Positions 16,076 to 26,155 of a stretch of 64,000 nt of DNA are shown here, one piece after another. Both the position numbers and the translations under genes were made by a program. The notes beneath the pieces were generated by a model. It had not been told where the DNA came from. It was given only the letters and a program-made list of their open reading frames with translations, and ran no database searches. This DNA comes from Pseudogemmatithrix spongiicola (GTDB lineage Bacteria; Gemmatimonadota; Gemmatimonadetes; Gemmatimonadales; Gemmatimonadaceae), in the NCBI RefSeq assembly GCF_030623445.1, contig NZ_CP130613.1, positions 62,001-126,000 of the forward strand, in the 5' to 3' direction. Each line of letters starts with the position of its first letter. Position 1 is the first letter of the stretch.

Positions 16076-16804
16076 CTACTTCTTCTTCGCGGCCTTGACG
16101 GCTTTCTTCGCCGCCTTCGTCACGCTCTTCTTCGCCGCCTTGGCCTTCGTTGCGGCCTTCTTGATCACCTTCTTCGCCGCGGCCTTGCCCTTCTTCTGCA
16201 CGGCCTTGGCCTTGGAGACGGCCTTCTTCGCGGCGCCCTTGGCGCTCTTCTGCGCCTTGGCGGCCGACTTCGTGGCCGACTTCTTGGCGACCGCGACCTT
16301 CTTCTTCGCGTCCTTCACGACGGCCTTCGCCGTCTTCTCGGCAGCCTTGGCGCCCTTCTGCACCTCGACCTTCGCCTTGGCGGCGACGTCGGCGACGGCC
16401 TTGGCCGCCTTCTGCTGCACGTCCTTAGCGGCCTTCACGACCGGAGCGACAACCTCGGCGGCATCCGGCGCCTGGAACTCACCGGTGACCTCGAAGATGC
16501 TGCGCACGATCGGCTTGGGCGCCGGCTTGCGGCCACGACGGCGCGGCGCGATCGAGTCGCCGAAGAGATCGCCGTCCTCTTCGTCTTCCTCGGCAGCGAG
16601 CGGGGCGATGCCACCCTCTTCCTCGTCCTCGTCCGTCTCCTCGGTGGAATCCCACAGCGAGTCGGACTGGTCCTTGGTCACCGCCCAGCCGCCGTCCTCG
16701 TCGTCGTCATCATCATAGGAGGAGGAACGGCCACCGCCATAACCCGCTTCTTCCTCGTCGTCTCCATCCGAGAACAGGCTATCGAAGAGCTCCCTGCCAG
16801 GCAT
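16076..16804 (-). CDS. Two-part protein: acidic N-terminus and histone H1-like Lys/Ala-rich C-terminus
   Basis: 242 residues. Residues ~1-90 are strongly acidic (runs of Asp and Glu, GDDEEEAGY, YDDDDDEDGG) with some Ser and Trp. A short basic patch follows (RRRGRKPAPKP). From ~115 to the end the protein is Ala/Lys-rich with repeated AAKK/KAAKK units, like bacterial H1-type proteins and AlgP/Hc1 tails, which bind DNA or RNA. The acidic half could regulate or autoinhibit the basic half, or bind other basic proteins. The gene is isolated between the MerR-like and RND genes. The function is inferred from composition only. Confidence 0.65.
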   Translation of the reverse strand: MPGRELFDSLFSDGDDEEEAGYGGGRSSSYDDDDDEDGGWAVTKDQSDSLWDSTEETDEDEEEGGIAPLAAEEDEEDGDLFGDSIAPRRRGRKPAPKPIVRSIFEVTGEFQAPDAAEVVAPVVKAAKDVQQKAAKAVADVAAKAKVEVQKGAKAAEKTAKAVVKDAKKKVAVAKKSATKSAAKAQKSAKGAAKKAVSKAKAVQKKGKAAAKKVIKKAATKAKAAKKSVTKAAKKAVKAAKKK

Positions 16805-16873
16805 CGTTGCCTCCTAAGTCCGAAAATTGGCCCTGCGTGATGACCGCTGAATACACTGGGCAACCCCCTCGCG

Positions 16874-19800
16874 TCAAGCCGGGTTCCCGGCCTGCGTGGC
16901 GGCCAGCGCCGGGGCCTCCGGCGATTCGACGGCGGCCTCCTCCGTCCGGGCCTGCCGGCGGCGCGCCAGGCCCCCGGAAAGGTCATCGAGAATCGTGTAC
17001 ACCGCGGGCACCACGAACAGGGTGAGCAGGGTGGAGGTGATCAGCCCGCCGATGACCGCGTGGGCCATCGGCGCGCGCTGCTCGGCCCCTTCGCCGATGG
17101 CGAGGGCGAGGGGCAGCATGCCGAAGATCATCGCGGCGGTGGTCATGACGATCGGCCGCAGGCGGATGCGTCCGGCTTCGAGGATGGCGGTGAGGCGATC
17201 CTTGCCCTCGCCGCGGGCCTGGTTCACGAAGTCGATGAGCAGGATGCCGTTCTTGGTCACCAGGCCCATGAGCATGATGATGCCGATCATCGACATGACG
17301 TTGATCGTGCCCTTCGTCCACCACAGGGCGAGCGAGACGCCGAGCAGGGAGAGCGGCAGCGAGAACATGATCGCCAGCGGCTGCAGGAAGCTGCCGAAGA
17401 GCGACGCGAGGATCAGATAGATGAAGATGACGGCGAGGACGATGGCTTCGAGGACGAAGCCCTTGGTCTCGTTGAGGTTCTGGACGTCGCCCGTGAACAC
17501 CGTGCGGTAGCCGGCAGGCAGCACGAGCGAATCCAGCGCGGCGAGCGTGGCGTCGGCGACGTCGCCGACGGCATAGCCGGGCAGGACGCCGGCGGAGATG
17601 GAGATCTGCCGCTCGAGCTGGCGGCGTTCGATCTGCTGCGGTCCGACGCCGGCGCGCACGTCGGCGACCTGGTTGAGCGGGATGGCGACGGGGAGCCCAC
17701 GCGCGTCGATGGCGGGTGCGGCGACGGGGATGTTCGCCACATCCTCGGCGGAGGCGCGCAGCGAGTCGGGGTAGACGACGCGCACGTCGTGCGAGTAGCC
17801 CTGCTCATCCTGCCAGCGCGTGGCGCGCGTGCCGGTGAAGAGCGGCTGCAGCGTGCCGGCGATGGCGCCGATGCCGAGGCCGGCCGCCCAGGCTTGCTGG
17901 CGGTCGACGCGGACGTCGAGCTGCGGGATGTCGCCTTCGTCGGACGAGAACGGCTCGGCCATGCCCGGCACGGCGCGCATGATCTCGTTGACCTCGCCGG
18001 CGATGAGCTTGAGGCGCGCCGGTTCGGGACCCTGCACGTTCACGACGATCGGCTGGCGATACCCACCGAAGATGGAGCGCGTGCCGTCGATGCTGGCGCG
18101 CGTGCCGCTGACGTTGCGCAGCTGCGGGCGCAGCGCGTTCTGGATCTCGGCCATCGAGCGCTCGCGGTCGTGCACCGGCTTGAGCTTGACGAAGAGCTGG
18201 CCGTTGGACACGCCGCCGCGGAAGCCCGAGCCCACCGTGAGGTAGGTGAACTCGACTTCGGGAATGCGGCGGATGATCGTGTCGAGCGACATCCCCTTGC
18301 CGACGGTGTACTCGACGCGCGCGCCGGGCGGCACACGGTACGAGACGTTGAACTCGCCGGCGTCGTAATCGGGCATCCAGGTGAAGCCGAGGCGGGCCGC
18401 GATGATCACGGCGATGACGACCGACACGCCGCCGCCGGCGAGCACCAGCCAGCGGTGCTTGAGCGAGGCGAGCAGCAGCGGCGGGTAGCGGTCGGCCATG
18501 CGCTCGAACCAGCCGTCGAAGGCGAGGGCGAGCCGGCGCACCGGACCGCTGTTGGCGCGGGCGACCGGATCGTGGTGCTCGGCCTCCGGATCGTGCCAGA
18601 TGGACGAGAGCATCGGGTCGAGCGTGAAGCTCACGAACAGCGACACCGACACGGCGAACGCGACGGTCACGCCGAACTGGAAGAAGATCTTGCCGATCAT
18701 GCCGCCCATGAAGGCGACGGGAATGAACACGGCGATCACGGCGAGCGTCGTCGCGAACACGGCGAGACCGATCTCGCTGGTGCCCTCGCGGGCGGCCGTG
18801 TAGTGGTCTTTGCCCATCGCGACGTGGCGCACGATGTTCTCGCGCACGACGATCGCGTCGTCGATGAGCAGGCCGATCGACAGCGACAGCGCGAGCAGCG
18901 TCATCGTGTTGAGCGTGAAGCCGAAGGCCCACATCGCGAAGAAGCTCGAGACGATGGCCACCGGGAGCGTGAGGCCGGTGATGACGGTCGAGCGCCACGA
19001 CGCGAGGAAGAAGTAGATGATGAGCACCGTGAGGATCGCGCCGAGCACGAGCGTGAGCTCCACGTCCCAGAGCGCCTCGCGGATCTTCGCGGAGTCGTCG
19101 CGGATGATGGTGAGCTTGATGTCCTCGGGCAGCTGCCGCTGCAGCTCGGCGACGACGACCTGCACCTGGTCGGCGACGTCCACGGTATTGGCGCCGCTGA
19201 TCTTGAGCACGTCGAGGGACAGCGCGGGGTCCGTGCCCATGAACGAGGCCGAGCGCGCTTCGGCGACGCCGTCCCGCACGGAGGCGACATCCCGCACGCG
19301 CACCGGCGCGCCGTTGCGCACGGCGACGGTGACGTCGCGGAAGGCCATCGGGTCGACGATGCGGCCCGTGACGCGCACGAGCCGTTCGGAGTCGCCGCGC
19401 TGGATGCGGCCGGCGGGCACTTCCTGGTTCTCGCGTTCGAGCGCCGCAACGACGTTGGCCGGCGAGAGGCCGTAGGCGCGCAGCGCGTTCGGGTCCAGCT
19501 CGACACGGATCTCGCGCGTGGCGCCGCCGACCAAGGTGACGCCGCCGACGCCCGGAATGGCCTCGATGCGCGGCTTGATGACCTCGCGGCCGAGGTCGGT
19601 GACCTCGCGCATCGGCCGCGCCTCCGACTGCAGCGCGATGCTCATGATCGGCCGGTCGTTGGGGTCGAAGCGGATGATGACGGGCTCTTCGATGTCGCGC
19701 GGCAACTGGCGGCGGATGCGGCCGATCTTGCCCTGCACCTCGGGCTGCATCTTCTGCACGTCGACGCCGAGGTTGAACTGCAGGCGCACCAGCGAGGCGC

Positions 19801-20059
19801 CTTCCGTACTGGTGGAGCTGATCTCCTTCAGGCCCTCGGTGGTGTTGAGCGCTTCCTCGAGCGGCTTGGAGACTTCGCGTTCGACCACGTCCGGCGAGGC
19901 GCCGGGATACACCGTCTGCGCGATGATCACGGGATACGTGACGTCGGGATACTCGTCGACGGAGAGGCGCGCGAACCCCACCGCGCCGATGACGACGAGC
20001 GCGACCATCATCATGGTCGCGAAGACCGGACGCTTGATGGAGATGTCGGAGAGGAACAT
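16874..20059 (-). CDS. RND efflux permease, HAE1/AcrB family
   Basis: 1061 residues, the usual RND length. The first membrane helix starts at [23 protein letters not shown]; the porter domain has the repeated beta-alpha layout; the proton-relay region has [21 protein letters not shown] (TM4) with the conserved Asp-Asp; and the second half ends with helices including [17 protein letters not shown]. It exports drugs, solvents or metabolites from the inner membrane through a TolC channel. The stop/start overlap with the adaptor (ATGA at 20059) shows one operon: TolC-adaptor-permease. Confidence 0.96.
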   Translation of the reverse strand: MFLSDISIKRPVFATMMMVALVVIGAVGFARLSVDEYPDVTYPVIIAQTVYPGASPDVVEREVSKPLEEALNTTEGLKEISSTSTEGASLVRLQFNLGVDVQKMQPEVQGKIGRIRRQLPRDIEEPVIIRFDPNDRPIMSIALQSEARPMREVTDLGREVIKPRIEAIPGVGGVTLVGGATREIRVELDPNALRAYGLSPANVVAALERENQEVPAGRIQRGDSERLVRVTGRIVDPMAFRDVTVAVRNGAPVRVRDVASVRDGVAEARSASFMGTDPALSLDVLKISGANTVDVADQVQVVVAELQRQLPEDIKLTIIRDDSAKIREALWDVELTLVLGAILTVLIIYFFLASWRSTVITGLTLPVAIVSSFFAMWAFGFTLNTMTLLALSLSIGLLIDDAIVVRENIVRHVAMGKDHYTAAREGTSEIGLAVFATTLAVIAVFIPVAFMGGMIGKIFFQFGVTVAFAVSVSLFVSFTLDPMLSSIWHDPEAEHHDPVARANSGPVRRLALAFDGWFERMADRYPPLLLASLKHRWLVLAGGGVSVVIAVIIAARLGFTWMPDYDAGEFNVSYRVPPGARVEYTVGKGMSLDTIIRRIPEVEFTYLTVGSGFRGGVSNGQLFVKLKPVHDRERSMAEIQNALRPQLRNVSGTRASIDGTRSIFGGYRQPIVVNVQGPEPARLKLIAGEVNEIMRAVPGMAEPFSSDEGDIPQLDVRVDRQQAWAAGLGIGAIAGTLQPLFTGTRATRWQDEQGYSHDVRVVYPDSLRASAEDVANIPVAAPAIDARGLPVAIPLNQVADVRAGVGPQQIERRQLERQISISAGVLPGYAVGDVADATLAALDSLVLPAGYRTVFTGDVQNLNETKGFVLEAIVLAVIFIYLILASLFGSFLQPLAIMFSLPLSLLGVSLALWWTKGTINVMSMIGIIMLMGLVTKNGILLIDFVNQARGEGKDRLTAILEAGRIRLRPIVMTTAAMIFGMLPLALAIGEGAEQRAPMAHAVIGGLITSTLLTLFVVPAVYTILDDLSGGLARRRQARTEEAAVESPEAPALAATQAGNPA

Positions 20060-21207
20060 CAGCGCGCTCCCACGGCGGCGGGCTGCTCGCCGCCGATCAG
20101 TTGGACCTGCATGCCGGCCCCGAGCATGCCGACGTTGCCGACGACCACCTGGTCACCGGCTGCGAGGCCGTCGAGCACCTGTACGACGCCGCGGCCTTCG
20201 TCGACCACGCCGAGCTTCACGACGGCGCGTTCGAGCACGCCGCCCTTGAGGCGCCACACGAAGGGCGCGGCGCCGGCACCCGCGGCGGGCTGGCGGACGG
20301 CCTGCTGCGGCACGAGCAGCTGGTTGTCGAAGGCACTGGCGACGATCTGGCCCGTGGCGAAGCTGTTGCCCTTGAGCGTGCCGTCGCCATTGGGGACCTG
20401 CACGTAGACGGTGACCGACTGCGAGGCCGGGTCGACCGTGGGGCTGACCCGGGCGACGCGCCCGTCGAAGCGGCGCGCGTCGGCGACGAAGCGCACCGGC
20501 TGGCCGATGCGGACCTCGTCAGCGAGCCGTGCGGGCACGGCGGCCGTGAGCTCGAGGATGTCCGTGCGGACGAGCGTGAAGAGCTCGCCGCCGCGCAGGG
20601 CGCGCACGCCGGACTGGATGATCCGGCGCTCGATGGTGCCGGCGACCGGCGCGACGACGCGCGTATCCCGCTCGACCAGGGCGGCGGCGCGCAGACGGGC
20701 CTCCGAGGCGGCGAGCCGTGCCGCCGACGTCGCGGCCGCCTGTTCGGCGGCGCGGAACTCGCGCTCCGGGACGGCGCCGGCCCGGAAGAGGTCGCGCGTC
20801 TGCTCGAAGTTCCACTGGGCCGTCTTCGCTTCGGTCTCGGCGGCCAGCTTGTCGGCTTCCGCCGAGCGCAGCGCCGCCTCCTGCTCGGTGCTCTCGAAGC
20901 GCGCGAGCAGCGCGCCTTGCGCGACGCGGTCGCCCTCACGCGCGATGACTTCGACGACATCGCCCTCGAGGCGCGCGCGGATCACGATGGACTCGATGGG
21001 CCGCAGCCCCCCCGAGATGGCGATGCCGACCTCGATGCGGTCCGGGGCGAGCGTGTAGAGGTCGGCGCCGGAGAGCACGACCGATCCCGCCGCACGCGGC
21101 GCCGCAGGACCGCCCGTCGCCGGGGGCGCAGCGGCGGCGGAGTCGGACTTGTCACAACCGGCAGCCGCAGCCGCCAGCACGAGGAGGAAGAACGCGGGGC
21201 GTCGCAT
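20059..21207 (-). CDS. RND periplasmic adaptor (membrane fusion protein, HlyD/AcrA type) lipoprotein
   Basis: About 382 residues. A signal with lipobox AAGC near residue 18 is followed by a lipoyl-like hairpin region (RLEGDVVEVIAREGDRVAQGALLARF), a long coiled coil (DKLAAETEAKTAQWNFEQTRD with Ala/Arg-rich helices), then the second lipoyl half (VVAPVAGTIERRIIQSG) and the beta-barrel (VGQPV-like RFVADARRFDGRVARVSP). It links the permease at 16874 to TolC. Start and stop overlap both neighbours by the ATGA pattern, so the three are translationally coupled. Confidence 0.95.
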   Translation of the reverse strand: MRRPAFFLLVLAAAAAGCDKSDSAAAAPPATGGPAAPRAAGSVVLSGADLYTLAPDRIEVGIAISGGLRPIESIVIRARLEGDVVEVIAREGDRVAQGALLARFESTEQEAALRSAEADKLAAETEAKTAQWNFEQTRDLFRAGAVPEREFRAAEQAAATSAARLAASEARLRAAALVERDTRVVAPVAGTIERRIIQSGVRALRGGELFTLVRTDILELTAAVPARLADEVRIGQPVRFVADARRFDGRVARVSPTVDPASQSVTVYVQVPNGDGTLKGNSFATGQIVASAFDNQLLVPQQAVRQPAAGAGAAPFVWRLKGGVLERAVVKLGVVDEGRGVVQVLDGLAAGDQVVVGNVGMLGAGMQVQLIGGEQPAAVGAR

Positions 21208-22634
21208 CAATGGGTCGGCCGGATGGAGACTGAGCCACCGTCGGGCAGCGGGATGGGTTCGGCGCGCACACGCGCCAGCTCCGCGACGGCGAGGTAGAGG
21301 TCGAACACCGCGCGCGCGTCGGTCGTGCGCGCGCGGAGCAAGGCGAGTTGGGCGTCGGAGACCTCGAGCTGCGTGCCGACGCCCCGGGCGAGGCGCAGCG
21401 TGGCGAGCTCGAAGGCTTCCTGGGCTTCGCGCACCGTGGTCTCGCGGGCGCTGGCCACGGCTTGTGCGCGCGCGAGTTCGGCGCGCGCCTGCTCGACCTC
21501 GATGGACGCCGACTCGCGCGCCTGCCGGGCCTGCAGTTCGGCGATGCGCGCCTGCGCCTGCGCGAGGTCGATCTGGCCCTTGGCGCGGAGGCCGTCGAAG
21601 AGCGGCCAGCTCATCTGGATCGAGAAGTTGCGGTCGGGGAACCAGCCGCTGTTCTGGCACTGCTGGGCGGGCGGCGCGCCCGGTGGGCAGAACTCGTTGC
21701 CGCGGTCGCCGAGCACCGTCGGGATTCCGGGCGACGTGGGGAACGCGAGGTATCCGTAGGTGAAGCCGGCGGTGAACGTCGGCAGCAGATCGGCACGCGC
21801 CACCCGGATGCCGGCGCGTCGCGCCGCTGCGGTGAGTTCCGCCGCGCGGACCGCCGCACGCTCGCTGGCCGGTCCGGCATCGGCCGTGGTCGCCAGGGTG
21901 CGCACACGCTCGCCGTCGAGCGCGGTGACGAGGGCGACGGGCTGCGTGGCGGGAAGGTCAAGCAAGCGCCGCAGCTCGAGGTCGGCGAGCGTGCGCGCCG
22001 CGACGGCGGCGCGGAGCTCCGGTTCGAGATTGTCGCGCTCGACGCGGGCGCGGAGGACATCATAACGCGAGGCGCGGCCCGCGCGTTCGAGCTGTTCCGC
22101 CTGGGTCACGCGCTCCTCGGCGAGCTGGCGGTTCGTCGCCTGGATCTCGGCGATGCGCGCCGTGAAGACGGCGTTGAGGTACACGGCCTGGATCTGCACG
22201 GCGAGCTGGGCACGCGTCTCGTCGCGCGTGAGCGCCGCGGCCTGCTCGGCGCGAGACGCCGCCTGTGCAGCCGCGAACACGCGACCCCCCTGGAACACGG
22301 CCTGCTGGAGATTGAGGTTCGCCGTGTAGACGTAGTTCTGGTTGAACACCGCGCCGACGATGGCCGCGCGGGCGTTCTTGAGGACCTGTTGGTTGGAGCC
22401 GCTGAGGCGCAGCTGCGGCAGGCCGGCGGCGCGCGCCGAGAGGACGGCGGCATCGGCGAGCTCGAGCTGCGCGTCGGCAATGCGCGACTCGTCGGAGGCG
22501 CGGAGCACGCGCGCGACGGCGTCCTCCACCGTGAGGCGAAGCGTGTCGGAGGCTTGTTGCGCCCCGAGCGGCTGTGCGAAGACGGCAACGGCGGCGACCC
22601 AGCGAAGGGCGCCGCGGAAAGTCAGGGATTGCAT
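21207..22634 (-). CDS. TolC-family outer membrane efflux protein
   Basis: 475 residues with a signal peptide ending AQPLGAQ. Two TolC repeats are visible, each with Ala-rich coiled coils (LELADAAVLSARAAGLPQLRLSG and AARRAGIRVARADLLPTFTAGFTYGYLAF). A loop with two Cys (CPPGAPPAQQC) could form a disulfide, uncommon in this family. It forms the outer-membrane exit duct for the adaptor and permease that follow. It is the promoter-proximal gene of the efflux operon, 54 bases downstream of the HD-GYP gene, which may belong to the same transcript. Confidence 0.94.
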   Translation of the reverse strand: MQSLTFRGALRWVAAVAVFAQPLGAQQASDTLRLTVEDAVARVLRASDESRIADAQLELADAAVLSARAAGLPQLRLSGSNQQVLKNARAAIVGAVFNQNYVYTANLNLQQAVFQGGRVFAAAQAASRAEQAAALTRDETRAQLAVQIQAVYLNAVFTARIAEIQATNRQLAEERVTQAEQLERAGRASRYDVLRARVERDNLEPELRAAVAARTLADLELRRLLDLPATQPVALVTALDGERVRTLATTADAGPASERAAVRAAELTAAARRAGIRVARADLLPTFTAGFTYGYLAFPTSPGIPTVLGDRGNEFCPPGAPPAQQCQNSGWFPDRNFSIQMSWPLFDGLRAKGQIDLAQAQARIAELQARQARESASIEVEQARAELARAQAVASARETTVREAQEAFELATLRLARGVGTQLEVSDAQLALLRARTTDARAVFDLYLAVAELARVRAEPIPLPDGGSVSIRPTH

Positions 22635-22688
22635 CGTCTACGATGTACGCGCAGTGCGGCCCGTCCGTTCACGACGGACCGCCGCGCG

Positions 22689-23804
22689 TCAGGCCGGTTC
22701 GGGGTCGAGGAACGAGAGCGTCTTCCGGCGGGTCACGATGGCGCGCAGGGCGGCAAAGACCTTGGGGTCGAGCAAGGTCCCGCTCCGCTCCTCGAGGAAG
22801 GCGATGGCGTCGGGCGGGGTCATCGGTTCGCGCCAGGCCCGGACGGACGTCAGCGCATCGTAGGTATCGGCGGCGGCGAGGATGCGTCCGCCGAGGGAGA
22901 TCCGCTCGCCGGAAAGGCCGGCCGGATACCCGGAGCCGTCGAAGTGCTCGTGATGGTGTCGCACGGGGTCGAGCGTCGCGGCGAGCGGCTTGATCGCGGA
23001 CAGGATCTCGACCCCGATCGTCACGTGACTCTTCACATGCTCGAACTCGTCGGCGCTGAGGGCGCCGGGCTTGTTGAGCACGGACTCGCGGATGCCGATC
23101 TTGCCGACGTCCATGACGCGCGCCGCCATGCGGATCGCATCGACGTCATCGTCGGTAAGGCCGAGCGCGGAGGCGATGGATCCGGCGAGATCGGCGACGC
23201 GGTCGGAGTGGCCGCGGAGGAATGGGTCCTTCGCTTCCTGCGCGCGGACCAGCGCCTGCACGGTCTCGATGACCATCGAGTGCAGGCGTTGGCGCTCGTG
23301 GCGCAGCTCCTCGGTCTGCGCGGCGACTTCCTCGCGGATCAGGCGCTCGACCTTGCGCTGCTCGATGGCGAGGGCGCGCTTGTGCAGTGCACGCTCGAGC
23401 GCCGTCGCGAGATCGCCGAGCTCGACGGGCTTCATGAGGTAGTCCATCGCCCCCATGCCCAACGCCTCGGTGGCGGTGGGCGCGTCGTTCACGGCCGTGA
23501 GCATGATGATGGCGAGGTCCGGATCGAGCCCGTGCGCCTTGGGCACCAGCTCGAGTCCCGTCATCTCCGGCATGCGGATGTCGGAGAGCATCGCGACGAA
23601 TCGTTCCTGCTGCAGGGCCGTGAGCGCGGCGGCGCCGGACTCCGCGGTGGTGACGTCGAATCCGCGCGCGCGCAGGAAGCGCGCGAGCGACGTGCGAATC
23701 ACCTCTTCGTCGTCGACCACGAGGACGTGCCGCGCGGACGGCTCGACCACGGCGCGCATCGCCGTGGTGAGTCTGCCGGGAGTAGCGGATCGCGGAGCCG
23801 TCAT
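22689..23804 (-). CDS. Response regulator with a degenerate HD-GYP domain
   Basis: 371 residues. Receiver domain ~26-140 with the acidic pair VVDDEEV, phospho-acceptor Asp in LSDIRMPEMTG, the Thr of IIMLTAV and Lys in MKPVELGD. A coiled linker leads to an HD-GYP domain (~190-350) with HSDRVADLA, HVTIGVEIL, HHHEHFDGSGYP and DTYDALTSVR. The central HD pair reads MD (VMDVGKIGI instead of HDIGK), so the metal-ligand His is lost. Such proteins normally hydrolyse cyclic-di-GMP; this one may bind it or act as an adaptor. It lies just upstream of the efflux operon on the same strand and could control it. No cognate histidine kinase is adjacent. Confidence 0.92.
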   Translation of the reverse strand: MTAPRSATPGRLTTAMRAVVEPSARHVLVVDDEEVIRTSLARFLRARGFDVTTAESGAAALTALQQERFVAMLSDIRMPEMTGLELVPKAHGLDPDLAIIMLTAVNDAPTATEALGMGAMDYLMKPVELGDLATALERALHKRALAIEQRKVERLIREEVAAQTEELRHERQRLHSMVIETVQALVRAQEAKDPFLRGHSDRVADLAGSIASALGLTDDDVDAIRMAARVMDVGKIGIRESVLNKPGALSADEFEHVKSHVTIGVEILSAIKPLAATLDPVRHHHEHFDGSGYPAGLSGERISLGGRILAAADTYDALTSVRAWREPMTPPDAIAFLEERSGTLLDPKVFAALRAIVTRRKTLSFLDPEPA

Positions 23805-23992
23805 GCCACGTGGGAGAAGGGGACGCGCAGAATGTGCGACGATGTGCGAGGGAAATCCACTATGGAACGCATCGACCGCGGTGCGCGCTGCTTGTAGGGC
23901 TCGCGTCGCTGCGGCTGACTGCCCGCGTTCGCGCGCGGCTCCGGGCTACACCCGGCTCACGAAGCGACCGCTGAAATGCAGTTAATGGCTCG

Positions 23993-24712
23993 TTACTGAC
24001 TTCTAACTGGCGCCATACCGTCTGCTTCTCGCACCGCGGCATCGATATCTACCGCGTGATCCACGTACTCCTGCAACCCCTTCGCGCGCTCGCTGGCCAA
24101 CGCACGCCGCAGGCGGCCCGCGTAGTCCGCGAAGGCCGCGGTGTCGGTGCGCAGTCCTGCGGCCCGCATGCCGAGAATCAGCCCGAGGAGGTGCGTCGGT
24201 TGCGCGGCGAGAATCGTGTCGGACTGTGCGGCCGCCAGCGAGCCATCACCGGTGAACACGCCGAGGAGGCCAAGGTCGTAGCGCCCGTGGGCGTCGAGTG
24301 GCTGCAGGGCCTCGAAGGCTTGGATCGCCATCGGGGCGAAGAACTGCACCGAGTCGCCTTCCCCGCGCGACGCGAGGCGCATGACGCGATCGAACAGGCG
24401 GTCGGCGCGCTCCTGCGGCGACATCGAGGTGATGTCGACCGCGCGGCTTCCGGTCGCCGCGGCTGGAGGGGCGGCGGTCGCCGCCGCACTCCCCGAGCCG
24501 CCGAACTTCTGCCCGGCGATGAACGCCACGAGCGCGAGTACGGAGATGCCGGCGATGGCCCACGGCAGCAGGGCGGCCGGTCGCGCCGCTCCCGCTGCGC
24601 CCGCGCCCGTCGCCGTGTCCGCCGCGCCGCCCTCCCGCGGGGCGCCGCAGCGATGACAGAACTTGCCGCGCTCGCCGAGCGCCGCTCCACAGTGTGCGCA
24701 GTGCTTTGCCAT
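23993..24712 (-). CDS. Zinc-ribbon membrane protein of unknown function
   Basis: 239 residues. The N-terminus has a double-Cys zinc ribbon (CAHCG and CHRCG), then a Gly/Ala linker, one membrane helix (AALLPWAIAGISVLALVAFIAG) and a soluble helical domain of ~150 residues (SPQERADRLFDRVMRLASRGEGDSVQFFAPMAIQAFEAL, then YDLGLLGVFTGD), resembling a TPR-like array. The ATG at 24712 is chosen because it starts the ribbon. It is divergent from glnA across 81 bases. I do not recognise a named family; zinc-ribbon plus TM plus TPR-like proteins are widespread and uncharacterised. Confidence 0.7.
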   Translation of the reverse strand: MAKHCAHCGAALGERGKFCHRCGAPREGGAADTATGAGAAGAARPAALLPWAIAGISVLALVAFIAGQKFGGSGSAAATAAPPAAATGSRAVDITSMSPQERADRLFDRVMRLASRGEGDSVQFFAPMAIQAFEALQPLDAHGRYDLGLLGVFTGDGSLAAAQSDTILAAQPTHLLGLILGMRAAGLRTDTAAFADYAGRLRRALASERAKGLQEYVDHAVDIDAAVREADGMAPVRSQ

Positions 24713-24793
24713 GCGCAGAAAGCTAAACGCCCCCGTGGCGCAACGATGGCGCGGCAATGGCGCGCGCGCCCTCGGAGGACGGATATTACCCGG

Positions 24794-26155
24794 ATGCCCA
24801 AGCCCTCGACCGTCCCCGCCGACCTCAGCGGCGCGACCGCCAAGGACATTCTCGCCCTCGCGGAGTCGCAGGGGGTGCGATTCCTGCGCCTGCAGTTCAC
24901 CGACATCCTCGGCATCAACAAGAACGTCGAGGTGCCGGCGTCGCAATTCCCGAAGGCGCTGGCGGGCGACATGCTCTTCGACGGCTCGTCGATCGAGGGA
25001 TTCGTGCGCGTCGAGGAGTCGGATATGCTGCTCAAGCCCGACTTCTCGACCTTCCGCGTGTTTCCCTGGGGCGATCCGCAGCAGCGCGTCGCGCGCGTGA
25101 TCTGCGACGTGACGATGTTCGACGGCTCGCCGTTCGCCGGCGATCCGCGGCAGGTGCTCAAGCGCCAGGTGGCGCGCGCCGCCGAGATGGGCTTCGTGAT
25201 GAACGCCGGCATGGAAGCCGAGTTCTTCCTGTTCCGGCCCGCGGTGGACGGCGGCGCGGGGACGCTCACGCACGACGTGGGCGGCTACTTCGACCTCGCG
25301 CCGATGGACCGCGGCGAGGATGCACGCCGCGCGATCGTCGCGACGCTGGAGCAGATGGGCTTCGAGGTGGAAGGTGCGCACCATGAGGTCGCGCACGGCC
25401 AGCACGAGATCGACTTCCGCTACGCCGACGCCCTGACCACGGCGGACAACATCGCGACGTTTCGCTTCGTCGTGAAGCACGTGGCGCAGCAGTTCGGCCT
25501 GGTCGCCTCGTTCATGCCGAAGCCGGTGTTCGGGCAGAACGGCAGCGGCATGCACACGCACCAGTCGCTGTTCGCCAAGGGCGAGAACGCGTTCTTCGAC
25601 GCGAAGGCCGAGTACCAGCTTTCGAAGGTCGCGCACCATTACATCGGCGGGCTGCTCAAGCATGCGCGCGGCATGAGTGCGATCACCAACCCGCTGGTGA
25701 ACTCGTACAAGCGGCTCGTGCCGGGCTACGAGGCGCCGGTGAACGTGGCGTGGTCGCTGCACAACCGCTCGCCGCTGATCCGCGTGCCCTCGCGCCGCGG
25801 GGCGGGGACGCGCGTGGAACTGCGCTCGCCGGACCCCTCGGCCAACCCCTACCTGGCGCTGGCCGTCATGCTCGCCGCGGGACTCGACGGCATCGCGACC
25901 GAGGCGACCTCGCGCGAGCCGGTGAACGAGAACATCTGGGAGATGAGCTTCCGCGAGCGCCGTCGCCTGCGCATCGACGACCTGCCGCACGACCTCAACG
26001 AGGCCTGCGACGAGCTCGAGAAGGATGCAGACATCTGCGAGGCGCTGGGGCCGCACGTGACCCAGCAGTTCCTCGCCGCGAAGCGCGAAGAGTGGCGCGA
26101 GTACATCTCGCAGGTCTCGGCCTGGGAGCTGGACCGCTACCTGGCGAAGTACTGA
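24794..26155 (+). CDS. glnA: Glutamine synthetase, type I (GSI-alpha-like)
   Basis: 453 residues; ATP-dependent glutamate plus ammonium to glutamine, a cytoplasmic dodecamer. Motifs: MLFDGSSIEGF, GMEAEFFLF, GQNGSGMHTHQSLF and NPLVNSYKRLVPGYEAPV, with NRSPLIRVP later. The adenylylation loop of the beta subtype (NLYDLP) is absent: the matching region reads RLRIDDLP, so control by adenylylation is unlikely and feedback control of the Bacillus type is more plausible. The ATG follows GGAGGA at a somewhat long spacing. It is coupled to the FKBP gene by an overlapping stop/start. A type III enzyme is also encoded at 35313. Confidence 0.95.
   Translation: MPKPSTVPADLSGATAKDILALAESQGVRFLRLQFTDILGINKNVEVPASQFPKALAGDMLFDGSSIEGFVRVEESDMLLKPDFSTFRVFPWGDPQQRVARVICDVTMFDGSPFAGDPRQVLKRQVARAAEMGFVMNAGMEAEFFLFRPAVDGGAGTLTHDVGGYFDLAPMDRGEDARRAIVATLEQMGFEVEGAHHEVAHGQHEIDFRYADALTTADNIATFRFVVKHVAQQFGLVASFMPKPVFGQNGSGMHTHQSLFAKGENAFFDAKAEYQLSKVAHHYIGGLLKHARGMSAITNPLVNSYKRLVPGYEAPVNVAWSLHNRSPLIRVPSRRGAGTRVELRSPDPSANPYLALAVMLAAGLDGIATEATSREPVNENIWEMSFRERRRLRIDDLPHDLNEACDELEKDADICEALGPHVTQQFLAAKREEWREYISQVSAWELDRYLAKY

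Noticed and set aside
17060-20407. A 1115-codon open frame on the plus strand
   Set aside because: Antisense to the RND permease; Asp/His/Arg-rich noise typical of high-GC shadow frames.
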